A stretch of DNA of 16,552 nt from NCBI GenBank assembly GCA_002482815.1, contig DLGS01000291.1, forward strand, positions 1 to 16,552. The letters run 5' to 3'. This document shows positions 7,302 to 14,398 of the stretch, in pieces (position 1 is the first letter of the stretch; each line of letters begins with the position of its first letter). Position numbers and translations under genes: made by a program. The notes beneath the pieces are model-generated. The model was not told where the DNA came from. It did no database searches and worked only from the letters and a program-made list of their open reading frames with translations. This DNA is from Bacteroidetes bacterium UBA7688 (GTDB lineage: Bacteria; Bacteroidota; Bacteroidia; Chitinophagales; Chitinophagaceae).

Positions 7302-8069
7302 TTATGGTTTCTGAGCAGATGCTATAACAATATTCATACTACAAATAAAGGATTGTTTCTGATCTGCCAATTCAAAACTTTTTAAAACCATATTCTTTTC
7401 ATCTTCGGAAAACATATTAATTTCAGCCATTTCATGTATAATTTTATCTATCCACAAATAAGTAAAAGCGTCCTGCAGCTTATTTGAGATTAATGGATAA
7501 ACTGCGCAGACCGAATTTTCAAATCCGGCTTCCTCAAAGTAACTAAGAATTTTTCGGGATGCAAAACCATTTACCACTTTTTGATTGGACAGATAGGCAA
7601 CAATTTTATTATTCAGCTTTTCGTCTCCATTATAAAAACTCAGGTTGCTCCAGTCTGTTTCAATAACGGTGAACACAGCTTTACTTTTCAAAACCCTGAT
7701 TGCATCCTTAAACACCGGTATAGGATTTGCGATGTGCTGAATAAGTCTTTCGGCCCGAAGCCCGTCAATTGTATTTTCTTCAAAAGGCAAAGCAGCAACT
7801 TCCGAGACCAGGAAATTTACAGACTCATTGCCAGAGGAATTCTTTTTTGCAATGTCAATCAGAGCTGCATCGTGATCGACTCCGGTAATTTTAAGCGATT
7901 TATTCAGCAACTGATGCATCATCAATACATCAGCGCCAACACCGCATCCTATATCGGCAATGGTTCCCGACTCCAGATGAGCGAAAGACTGGTAAGATTT
8001 GAGTTTGATTTCTTTTAAAATATTGGCGGTATCAACAAGGTATTCTGCGTTGTAGTGTTTTTGTGACAT
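7302..8069 (-). CDS. Class I SAM-dependent methyltransferase
   Basis: This is a 255-residue soluble Rossmann-fold methyltransferase (Methyltransf_11/25 type). Motif I is ADIGCGVGAD (38-47) and the acidic ribose-binding residue is Asp65 in TGVDHD. The segment VAALPFEENTIDGLRAERLIQHI (91-113) covers the usual motif II/III region, and RVLK marks the post-core strand. ETDWSNLSF (137-145) resembles a segment seen in a subgroup of UbiE-like enzymes. The C-terminal quarter is helical and probably forms the substrate lid; it gives no clue to the substrate. It likely acts on a small molecule rather than DNA or rRNA, as no nucleic-acid domain is visible. It lies 9 nt after the GNAT-like gene and 9 nt before the sensor kinase, which argues for one transcript and for a shared product or signal (inference). 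Confidence 0.9.
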   Translation of the reverse strand: MSQKHYNAEYLVDTANILKEIKLKSYQSFAHLESGTIADIGCGVGADVLMMHQLLNKSLKITGVDHDAALIDIAKKNSSGNESVNFLVSEVAALPFEENTIDGLRAERLIQHIANPIPVFKDAIRVLKSKAVFTVIETDWSNLSFYNGDEKLNNKIVAYLSNQKVVNGFASRKILSYFEEAGFENSVCAVYPLISNKLQDAFTYLWIDKIIHEMAEINMFSEDEKNMVLKSFELADQKQSFICSMNIVIASAQKP

Positions 8070-8078
8070 TTTGTTCTT

Positions 8079-8888
8079 TTAAAATATATTAATGTAATCG
8101 AACTGTGGTTTTTCGTCCGGTTTGGTTTTTGTCATGTTCTTAATCACCTCCTGAAGATTCCATTTCTCCAGGTTGGGGATTTTTAAATCGTAATGTATCT
8201 CAATGGTTTTATTTCGCAAGACCTCTTCTCGTACACAAGTAAGGTTTTCTCTTAATTCTAATATAGCTTTTTTGTTGGTTTCTTCCGTTTCGCTCAGGTG
8301 TACTAAATCCCTCAGAATCATGGTGGTAGCCACCAGGTCAAGTTTTGGGTAATAAAAAGTTCCGTTTTTGCCAATACTTGTTTCTATTCTATATCCAACA
8401 CTTTCAGAAAGCTTCACTGTATAGGGCGCACAGAGTGCAAATAAAGTTTTGATTCCGATTTGAGATGAAATGGCGACACCGGCCCTTGTAAGGAAAATAC
8501 TGCCGATTCCATATCCTGAAATTTCTCTTGAATTCCATAATCCGCAACCTTCTCCGGTGCCATCCTGGGCATATTTCCATACCAGGTCGAAAACAGAATC
8601 ATCCATAATACCGGTAGCCAGCTCAATGGGCAGAGCCTGGCTTCCACCTGCTACGTGTATCCTGGCACCGCCATATACAATGGAACGGTCTAATGATTCT
8701 ACTATTAAAACAAAAGCAGCCGGATTGGACACCCATTCATCTTTGGAAGAGGTAACCTTAGTAACACCAATGCTGGTCAGCACATGTTCGTGTCCCTTCA
8801 CAAATAAAGCACAGGATTCCGGATCGTCTATTGCTCTGAAAGCCCTTAACCTAACGACAGGATTACCTGTTTTCTCATTAATGTCCAT
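8079..8888 (-). CDS. Putative GNAT-fold acyltransferase with C-terminal extension, substrate unknown
   Basis: This 269-residue soluble protein is not matched to a named family with certainty. Residues 10-190 have a GNAT/autoinducer-synthase-like order. The N-terminal strand-helix is VVRLRAFRAIDDPESCALFV; a strand at 58-65 (AFVLIVES) is paired with GGARIHVAGGSQALPIE (73-89). The motif-A-like block is GLWNSREISGYGIGS (116-130), with a GxGxG turn in place of the acetyl-CoA pyrophosphate loop, then a helix and the strand LFALCAPYTVKLSESVGYR, which resembles the GNAT motif B ending '-GF'. The C-terminal 80 residues (190-269) are an extension with a charged helix (199-226) absent from minimal GNATs. 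It heads the four-gene operon with the methyltransferase and two signalling proteins. Acyl or acetyl transfer to a small amine is the best guess; a noncatalytic role remains possible. The ATG at 8888 follows an AT-rich leader. Confidence 0.5.
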   Translation of the reverse strand: MDINEKTGNPVVRLRAFRAIDDPESCALFVKGHEHVLTSIGVTKVTSSKDEWVSNPAAFVLIVESLDRSIVYGGARIHVAGGSQALPIELATGIMDDSVFDLVWKYAQDGTGEGCGLWNSREISGYGIGSIFLTRAGVAISSQIGIKTLFALCAPYTVKLSESVGYRIETSIGKNGTFYYPKLDLVATTMILRDLVHLSETEETNKKAILELRENLTCVREEVLRNKTIEIHYDLKIPNLEKWNLQEVIKNMTKTKPDEKPQFDYINIF

Positions 8889-9080
8889 AGATTCGGTTCA
8901 AAATAAATTGTCGGGAGTTCATTTTGTGTACTGATTACTATAGCTTATACAATATCTCACATATAAAAAATAAAAACTACAATATTACTAGAAAACAATC
9001 TACAATAGTTAAGTCATTTTTCATAATAAGAAGAGGTTATTTTAAAATAATAAAATACTATTGTTTCGTTTAATAAACTA
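8889..9080 (-). promoter_or_regulatory. AT-rich leader/promoter region of the acyltransferase-kinase operon with repeated TACAATA
   Basis: This strongly AT-rich non-coding stretch lies between the operon start (8888) and the terminator of the next minus-strand gene. TACAATA occurs at 8948, 8978 and 9001 (first two exactly 30 nt apart), and an inverted ACTATTGT lies at 9057-9064. No perfect minus-strand TAnnTTTG box is present; the closest, TAATATTG read on the minus strand near 8980-8987, has one mismatch. Regulatory function is inferred from position. Confidence 0.35.
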
Positions 9081-9122
9081 AAAGAGCTGTTCTGATTTAG
9101 TAAAAAATAAGAACAACTCTTT
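9081..9122 (-). terminator. Hairpin terminator after the leucine dehydrogenase gene
   Basis: AAAGAGCTGTTCT (9081-9093) pairs with AGAACAACTCTTT (9110-9122) over 13 bp with one mismatch, around a 16-nt AT-rich loop. It begins 22 nt beyond the stop codon of the minus-strand gene and is followed on that strand by TTTTAG. The loop is larger than usual. Confidence 0.7.
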
Positions 9123-9144
9123 CCAAATTTAAATGAGAACCAAA

Positions 9145-10212
9145 TTACATTCTTGATTTTACACTAGCCATATCATCAAGACGTTTTTGTGCCATAATCA
9201 TAGCAGCAGCCTGTGTATGAATATTTTCTTTTTCCGCCAATGCATAGATGTCTAATGTGCGGTTGTAGATTTTTTCAACAGCACTGTTAACTTTACCAAG
9301 GTTATAACCGTCAAGCTCTGCAGCCACATTGATTACCCCACCCGCATTTATCAGAAAATCAGGGCCATACAAAATCCCTTTTTTAATTAACATCGGTCCG
9401 TGTACATTTTCGTCAGCAAGCTGGTTGTTGGCAGCTCCAGCTATGATCGCACATTTCAAACGACCAATACTGTCATTGTTTACCGTTGCACCCAAAGCAC
9501 ATGGAGCATAAATATCCATATCCAGATCAAAAATGCCGTTATTATCAACGACTTCTATGCTGTTGTATTTGTCGGTAGCGGATTTAAGTTTAGCCTGATC
9601 GATGTCGGAAACCATCACTTTTGCACCTTCAGCCACCAAATGTCCAATCAGGTACTGGCCAACATGACCGGCACCCTGCACCAATACTTTTTTACCGTTC
9701 AGACTATCATTTCCGTAAGCTTTTTTTGCAGAAGCTTTCATCCCCATATAAACACCTGTTGCGGTAAATGGAGAAGGATCGCCGCTACCGCCGGCATATT
9801 CAGGCACACCGGTTACAAACTTTGTCTCCAGAGAAACAAATTCCATATCAGATGTATTGGTATTTACATCTTCTGCAGTGATATATTTACCATTCAGACT
9901 ATTCACAAAACGGCCATATCTGCGCCAAAGTGCTTCAGATTTAATGGAAGGGTCGCCAATAATAACAGCCTTACCACCACCAATGTTCAATCCGCTAATT
10001 GCATTTTTATAGGTCATTCCACGGCTCAGGCGCAATGCATCAATAATTGCATCTTCATGACTTGCATAATTCCAAACCCTTGTACCGCCCAAAGCCGGGC
10101 CCAGCGTGGTATTGTGAATAGCGATAATAGCATTAAGGCCTGAATGTGGGTCATGACAAAACACAACTTGTTCGTGCCCCATTTGTTGCACTTTGTCAAA
10201 GATTGATTGCAT
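9145..10212 (-). CDS. Leucine/branched-chain amino-acid dehydrogenase (Glu/Leu/Phe/Val dehydrogenase family)
   Basis: This 355-residue cytosolic enzyme is predicted to catalyse NAD-dependent reversible deamination of leucine, valine or isoleucine to the 2-oxo acid. The N-terminal dimerisation/substrate domain carries GPALGGTRVW (38-47) and the GMTYKNAISGLNIGGGKAVI block. Lys69 and Lys81 there match the substrate-binding and catalytic lysines of leucine dehydrogenases almost position for position. DPSPFTATGV (145-154) follows. The Rossmann domain has VLVQGAGHVGQYL (GxGxxG at 180-185) and Asp203 after the second strand, which points to NAD rather than NADP. Length is typical for leucine dehydrogenase and short for glutamate dehydrogenase. 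It lies 69 nt downstream of the DUF4292 gene, so read-through or a separate weak promoter is possible. In Bacteroidota such enzymes feed branched-chain acyl-CoA and iso-fatty-acid synthesis (general knowledge). Confidence 0.93.
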   Translation of the reverse strand: MQSIFDKVQQMGHEQVVFCHDPHSGLNAIIAIHNTTLGPALGGTRVWNYASHEDAIIDALRLSRGMTYKNAISGLNIGGGKAVIIGDPSIKSEALWRRYGRFVNSLNGKYITAEDVNTNTSDMEFVSLETKFVTGVPEYAGGSGDPSPFTATGVYMGMKASAKKAYGNDSLNGKKVLVQGAGHVGQYLIGHLVAEGAKVMVSDIDQAKLKSATDKYNSIEVVDNNGIFDLDMDIYAPCALGATVNNDSIGRLKCAIIAGAANNQLADENVHGPMLIKKGILYGPDFLINAGGVINVAAELDGYNLGKVNSAVEKIYNRTLDIYALAEKENIHTQAAAMIMAQKRLDDMASVKSRM

Positions 10213-10281
10213 AGGAGATTTTATTTTCGTTGTTTTTTAAAATAAGGCGTGAAATTAATCGAAATGGTTTAAAAACAAAAC

Positions 10282-11130
10282 CTACTTCATGGTATAATTT
10301 TGCGGAATAGAGAATGGATAAGTCAATTCATTATCTATTGCAATATTTGAATAATTTAGTTCTACCACCATGCTGCTGCTATCATTCAGGATGGTAAGTC
10401 TACGGTCCGTTGCTATTTTGAGATTACTGAACAACCCAAAATTGCTGAGCAAATGCGAAACCGATTTATTGGCATTACCATTGGCAACCAATTGACTCGA
10501 GCGTAATGTACTGTCATTTTGGTCGAATAAAAGTTGTTCAATATAATTGTCCGTTTCTGAGCGGACTACCCAGTTTGGAGCAGTATTTGACACGCTTGTG
10601 GTTCTGGCATTTTTCAAAGCAGGATTTCCCAATAACACATTTTGCAAAGCATAAAAGTCAAGCCCTGCCGGCAGAATATTATTTACCTTTTCAATCGGAC
10701 CTGTGTATGCTTCTTTTTCTGTGTATAAAATTGCTTTAAAACTATCAGGAGTGATGATTGCTCTGGCAACCTGAACAATCCCGGCGACAGTAACTGAAAG
10801 CCAGATAATACTGTCTTTTTTCATTCTGATATTGGCTACAAAATCAATGCTTTTATCACCACCTTCATAGTGCATTTTTGCTTTTGTGCTAAAGGTTCCC
10901 GGTTCAATTCGTTTCTGCCATACCGATGCAGTCTGTTCAATTAATACAGTATTACTATCAATTGGTTTTGCGTCGTTCTTTATGGCGGCCGAAGCAGAGT
11001 CTAACAACTTGGCCTGTGCGGCCATTTCGGCTTTTTTCTTTTTTCCGGTTTTATGCTTAAATAATTTGCAGGAAGAAAGTGTAACAGACATCATACCCAA
11101 TCCCACTAAGCCATACACTAGTTTATTCAT
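10282..11130 (-). CDS. DUF4292 lipoprotein
   Basis: This is a 282-residue predicted lipoprotein. The ATG at 11130 is preferred over one 39 nt upstream because it starts a proper lipoprotein signal, MNKLVYGLVGLGMMSVTLSSC, with lipidated Cys21, followed by a Lys-rich patch (KLFKHKTGKKKK). The body matches DUF4292, a LolB/LolA-like beta-rich fold: FSTKAKMHYEGGDKSIDF, RMKKDSIIWLSVTVAGIVQVARAIITPDSF, then YTEKEAYTGPIEKVNNILPAGLDFYALQNVLLGNPAL. Such proteins are near-universal in Bacteroidota and presumed to act in envelope lipid or lipoprotein handling; a direct role is not established. The start overlaps the TPR gene stop by 8 nt (ATGAATAA), so translation is coupled. No Asp/Glu export signal follows the Cys, so an inward-facing location is likely. 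Confidence 0.85.
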   Translation of the reverse strand: MNKLVYGLVGLGMMSVTLSSCKLFKHKTGKKKKAEMAAQAKLLDSASAAIKNDAKPIDSNTVLIEQTASVWQKRIEPGTFSTKAKMHYEGGDKSIDFVANIRMKKDSIIWLSVTVAGIVQVARAIITPDSFKAILYTEKEAYTGPIEKVNNILPAGLDFYALQNVLLGNPALKNARTTSVSNTAPNWVVRSETDNYIEQLLFDQNDSTLRSSQLVANGNANKSVSHLLSNFGLFSNLKIATDRRLTILNDSSSMVVELNYSNIAIDNELTYPFSIPQNYTMK

Positions 11131-12856
11131 ACAATTTTTTGGTTTTAATTTTACGCTCCAACTGCTCATTTCCCGGATCTTTTTCTTTCGCTTTCATCCA
11201 GTTTTGAACAGCTTTTTCTACATCATTCAACTTAAAATATACATCACCTAAATGCTCATATAAAGTAGCATCGGCATTTTTTCCGTTCTTATCAATCGCC
11301 TGCTGAATCAGTTCGCGAGCTTTCTCATACTTGCCCTGTTGATAAAAAATCCATCCATAGGTATCCAGAAAAGTTGCTTCACCCGGACGTAATTGAAGAG
11401 ATTTTGCAGAATACTTTTCTGCATCGTCCAATCGCACATTACGAACAGAAAGGTAATAGGCATAATTATTTAATACCGTTGCGTTTTCGGGAGCAAGTTT
11501 TAATGCTTCTTCAAAAGCTTTATCTGATAGTGTGAATTCTTTATTTGAATTGTAAGCATCTCCTAAGGAAGCATGCATCTCCGAAAGCAAACCTTTATTA
11601 TCTTCCGGTTGATAATCGATAGCAGTAGTAATCGCTTTAATCCCTTTGCTGTAATTTCCTTTATTCACATAGCCAATACCATTCAGATAATACAAAATAG
11701 CTGCGGAAGGAAATAAGGTCAGTGCATTTTCGCTGTAATAAATCAGGGAATCTGCATTGGGTTTGTCTGTAAGGTTAAACAGAAATTGCTGCCAGATATT
11801 CAGGTTGGTTGAGTCTTTCTTCAGGGACTTTTTATAGGCTTCGATGGCCTCTTTTGGCCTGCCATTCATCGAAAGCAAATCTCCATAAACCCCTTGAATG
11901 GCGCCATTTTCAGGCTTTTGCTTTACCAGCGTCTCTGTAAGCACAAGCGCATTGGAAATCGCTGCTGAGTCTTTCCCCATGTCCTGAAGGTAAGAAACCA
12001 ATAAGGTGACTTGTGTTTGCTCATCAATAGTTCTGTTACCAATAGCTTTATTAATGTATTCCGTATACTTCACAGAATCATTTTTTGATTTGTAATAAGC
12101 AGCATAGCCAAGTTGGACAGAGATATCCTCCGGAAATTTTTTCTCTGCTTCGTCATAAATCTCCTTTGCTTTATTTTCGTTCTTATTATTAAGATACATT
12201 TCTGCAAGCAAAGCATAATAACGACCTTCTTTAGGATTTGCTTCTACCAATCTTCGTAGTGTTTTGGCCGCATCTTCAATTTTGTTTTGTTTCAGATAAA
12301 GCTGGTTTATCTGCATCAAAACATCTTCGTCAGCACCACGCTGATCCACCAATTGCTCCAGAACAGCAATTGATTTTTCAAACATTTTAGCACGCTGATA
12401 AAGCAATGAGGCCTTTAGTAGGTAATCTTCATTTGGTTTATTGTTATTCGCCAACTGAGAAAAAACCTCTGCCGCTTCAGCATATCTGTTGGTTGTAGCC
12501 AGAAGGTTGCCAAACAGTTCTTTATACCACTTATTGGTAGAATCAAGACTAATGGCTTTACGAATATTCTGTTCTGATTTTACCGTGTTATTCTCCTTAG
12601 CATTCAGTCGCGCAAGTTCATAATAACCGGCGGCCACATCAGGTTTTACGGTCACAAATTTGTTGAACAGAGCTTCTGCTTCCTTTGCATTGCCAAGCAT
12701 ATTTTCCTTCACCGCATCTGCAAAGATTCGATCAGAGGTTGCATTATCGCTTTTGGCCGTATCAAAAGGTTTTATTTCTGCTAATTGAGCAAACGAATCT
12801 GAACAAAAAAGCAGGAAACAAAAACATAAGAATTTGGTTAACAGATTTTTTATCAT
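11123..12856 (-). CDS. Secreted tetratricopeptide-repeat protein
   Basis: This 577-residue periplasmic protein has a signal peptide (residues 1-24, ending SDSFAQ) followed by TPR repeats over almost the whole length. Clear repeat units include AAGYYELARLNAKENNTVKSEQNIRKAI, IEDAAKTLRRLVEANPKEGRYYALLAEMY, PEDISVQLGYAAYYKSKND, NATVLNNYAYYLSVRNVRLDDAEKYSAKSL and ATLYEHLGDVYFKLNDVEKAVQNWMKA. These show the canonical alanine/glycine/tyrosine positions and helix-turn-helix phasing. TPR arrays are protein-protein scaffolds, and this type accompanies outer-membrane biogenesis genes in Bacteroidota. It overlaps the upstream nucleotidyltransferase by 4 nt (ATGA) and the downstream DUF4292 gene by 8 nt, so the three are co-translated parts of one operon. 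Confidence 0.92.
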   Translation of the reverse strand: MIKNLLTKFLCFCFLLFCSDSFAQLAEIKPFDTAKSDNATSDRIFADAVKENMLGNAKEAEALFNKFVTVKPDVAAGYYELARLNAKENNTVKSEQNIRKAISLDSTNKWYKELFGNLLATTNRYAEAAEVFSQLANNNKPNEDYLLKASLLYQRAKMFEKSIAVLEQLVDQRGADEDVLMQINQLYLKQNKIEDAAKTLRRLVEANPKEGRYYALLAEMYLNNKNENKAKEIYDEAEKKFPEDISVQLGYAAYYKSKNDSVKYTEYINKAIGNRTIDEQTQVTLLVSYLQDMGKDSAAISNALVLTETLVKQKPENGAIQGVYGDLLSMNGRPKEAIEAYKKSLKKDSTNLNIWQQFLFNLTDKPNADSLIYYSENALTLFPSAAILYYLNGIGYVNKGNYSKGIKAITTAIDYQPEDNKGLLSEMHASLGDAYNSNKEFTLSDKAFEEALKLAPENATVLNNYAYYLSVRNVRLDDAEKYSAKSLQLRPGEATFLDTYGWIFYQQGKYEKARELIQQAIDKNGKNADATLYEHLGDVYFKLNDVEKAVQNWMKAKEKDPGNEQLERKIKTKKLYE

Positions 12857-13860
12857 AGTTGTGTCGAAAAGTCTCCCAGACTTAATTCATCGGGCTTGTT
12901 GGTGTAAGATACATTTTTGCCCAACATACTCTTTTCTATCACTGCATTTTTAACAACACTATCGCATTGAATAATACTGTTTGAAACAACAGAATTGATG
13001 ATTTCAACACCGGCTTCGAGCGAAGCATATGGCCCGACCACAGAATTGGTAATTTGTACATTTTTACCGATAAAGCAAGGCGGAATGATGGTACTGTTCA
13101 CGATAATGGCAGATTCGTCCACCAATTGCTCCTTTGATTTTTTCAACTCCAAAATGCGCTGATTGGTATATAATGTAGCATCTTTATTGCCACAATCCAA
13201 CCATTCTGAAACCTGGTCAGTATAAAATTTCACACCATTACGAAGCATATTTTCCATTGCGTCTGTAATCTGGTATTCGCCTTTTATTTTAATGTCATTA
13301 TCAATCAGGCGTTGCAATTCCTGCTTTAATCTTTCTCCGTCCCGGAAATAATATACGCCTATGATAGCAAGATCCGATACAAACTCGGTTGGTTTTTCTA
13401 CAAAAGCCTCAATCTCATTATTTTCTTTCAGTTTCACGACTCCAAAAGCGGAAGGATCATCTACTCTCTGGGTCCAGATAATGGCATCTTTGCTGGTATC
13501 GATACTGAAAGTGGCATCAAATAATGTATCTGCAAAAGCTATAAATACATTTCCATCCAATGATTCGGAAGCGCACAAAATAGCATGAGCAGTGCCCAAA
13601 GGTGTTTCCTGATAACAGATTTTGCCTTTTGCACCGAGCTTTTCTGCTGTTTTCAGCAGTTGCGCTTCAACGTCCTTGCCAAAGTTCGGACCAATAATAA
13701 AAGCGATTTCACTTACTTTCTCGTTGCTGGTAGCAACGATGTCTTCCACCAGCCTTTGCACCATAGGTTTTCCGGCAACAGGAATAAGGGGTTTTGCAGT
13801 TGTAAGTGTATGAGGACGAAGGCGTTTGCCCATCCCGGCCATTGGTATGATGATATTCAT
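12853..13860 (-). CDS. Sugar-phosphate nucleotidyltransferase with left-handed beta-helix tail
   Basis: This 335-residue cytosolic enzyme of the RmlA/GlmU-N nucleotidyltransferase family makes NDP-sugars from NTP and a sugar-1-phosphate. The N-terminal signature is IPMAGMGKRLRPHTLTTAKP (5-24), with GxGxRLxP and Lys23; LGTAHAI (88-94) and metal-binding Asp111 in FADTLFD follow. VEKPTE (154-159), EYQITDAMENML and WLDCGN (220-225, second metal Asp222) complete the active site. From about residue 248 a hexapeptide-repeat, left-handed beta-helix tail follows (IIPPCFIGKNVQITNSVVGPYASL, VSNSIIQCDSVV). It is too short for the GlmU acetyltransferase module, so the enzyme is more likely a glucose- or mannose-1-phosphate nucleotidyltransferase; the sugar cannot be assigned. 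A -7 box at 13904-13911 supports a promoter directly upstream. Confidence 0.92.
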   Translation of the reverse strand: MNIIIPMAGMGKRLRPHTLTTAKPLIPVAGKPMVQRLVEDIVATSNEKVSEIAFIIGPNFGKDVEAQLLKTAEKLGAKGKICYQETPLGTAHAILCASESLDGNVFIAFADTLFDATFSIDTSKDAIIWTQRVDDPSAFGVVKLKENNEIEAFVEKPTEFVSDLAIIGVYYFRDGERLKQELQRLIDNDIKIKGEYQITDAMENMLRNGVKFYTDQVSEWLDCGNKDATLYTNQRILELKKSKEQLVDESAIIVNSTIIPPCFIGKNVQITNSVVGPYASLEAGVEIINSVVSNSIIQCDSVVKNAVIEKSMLGKNVSYTNKPDELSLGDFSTQL

Positions 13861-13903
13861 TTAATGCGTTAGTTTAGTAAAGAGTATGTTTGATAAAGGT
13901 GCG

Positions 13904-13943
13904 CAAAGGTAATTCTCCACAATGATAATTACACGGAACCGTG
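13904..13943 (-). promoter_or_regulatory. Promoter of the nucleotidyltransferase-TPR-DUF4292 operon, with upstream inverted repeat
   Basis: On the minus strand TACCTTTG (13911-13904) matches the Bacteroidota -7 box exactly and is followed by GCGC, a common context. It lies 43 nt before the ATG at 13860. The inverted repeat CACGG-AA-CCGTG (13932-13943) sits where the -33 element would be; no TTTG is found there. The repeat may be an operator or a remnant terminator of the upstream MazG-like gene. Confidence 0.55.
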
Positions 13944-13987
13944 AAGCAATTTTTTTCGCAGGATGTAGCACCGGCTAATACACTGAT

Positions 13988-14323
13988 TTAATGCAACTTA
14001 TCATTATTCCGGTGACGATCAATGTCACGGTTAGTCTTTTTCTCCATATTTTTCAGGAACGCATCTTCAAGATTAACACCGGTTTGATTGGCCATACAAA
14101 TCAAAACCCACAGCACATCAGCCATTTCATCAGCCAGTTCTTTTCCTTCATCACTTTTCTTAAAAGACTGGTCCCCAAACTTTCGCACCATTAACCGCGA
14201 CAACTCCCCTACTTCTTCCACCAGGATGCCAAGGTTGGTCAATTCGGAGAAATAACGGACACCAATGGTTTTAATCCATTCATCAACTTGTTCCTGTGCA
14301 CTTTTTATCGTTAAATCACTCAT
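13988..14323 (-). CDS. MazG-like nucleotide pyrophosphohydrolase
   Basis: This 111-residue single-domain all-alpha NTP pyrophosphatase of the MazG/dUTPase-2 type likely hydrolyses (d)NTPs to monophosphates and so cleans the nucleotide pool. Metal-ligand motifs are EEVGE (36-40; Glu36, Glu37, Glu40) and, after a loop, ELADEMADVLW (Glu66 and Asp69 as ExxD). The helix VLICMANQTGVNLEDAFLKNMEKK is the usual C-terminal part, where the substrate base is often sensed. It is short compared with two-domain MazG proteins, placing it among the small MazG-like enzymes. The gene diverges from moxR and is separated by 127 nt from the next operon, which has its own -7 box, so it is probably transcribed on its own. 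Confidence 0.88.
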   Translation of the reverse strand: MSDLTIKSAQEQVDEWIKTIGVRYFSELTNLGILVEEVGELSRLMVRKFGDQSFKKSDEGKELADEMADVLWVLICMANQTGVNLEDAFLKNMEKKTNRDIDRHRNNDKLH

Positions 14324-14398
14324 TATTTTTTAAAGTTTTTGTTTGTATTCTCAAAAAGTGTGACCTTACGCATCCTTAAATAAACGACCCTGATTTCT
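14324..14398. promoter_or_regulatory. Divergent intergenic region between MazG-like gene and moxR
   Basis: This 75-nt spacer must hold promoters for both divergent genes. It is AT-rich with T-runs near 14329-14345, but I find no clean TAnnTTTG box on either strand, so both promoters are unassigned. The call rests on gene orientation only. Confidence 0.35.

Noticed and set aside
9400..10143. Long plus-strand open frame (about 247 codons) opposite leucine dehydrogenase
   Set aside because: Antisense to an enzyme with all catalytic residues; the product has unlikely composition and no recognisable motif.
10266..10282. GGTTT...AAACC inverted repeat between the DUF4292 and leucine dehydrogenase genes
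   Set aside because: Five-base AT-rich stem that overlaps the stop codon, with no U-tract; likely chance.
11131..11169. Upstream in-frame start for the DUF4292 lipoprotein
   Set aside because: It would add 13 residues ahead of a complete lipoprotein signal and lengthen the overlap with the TPR gene; the ATG at 11130 is better.
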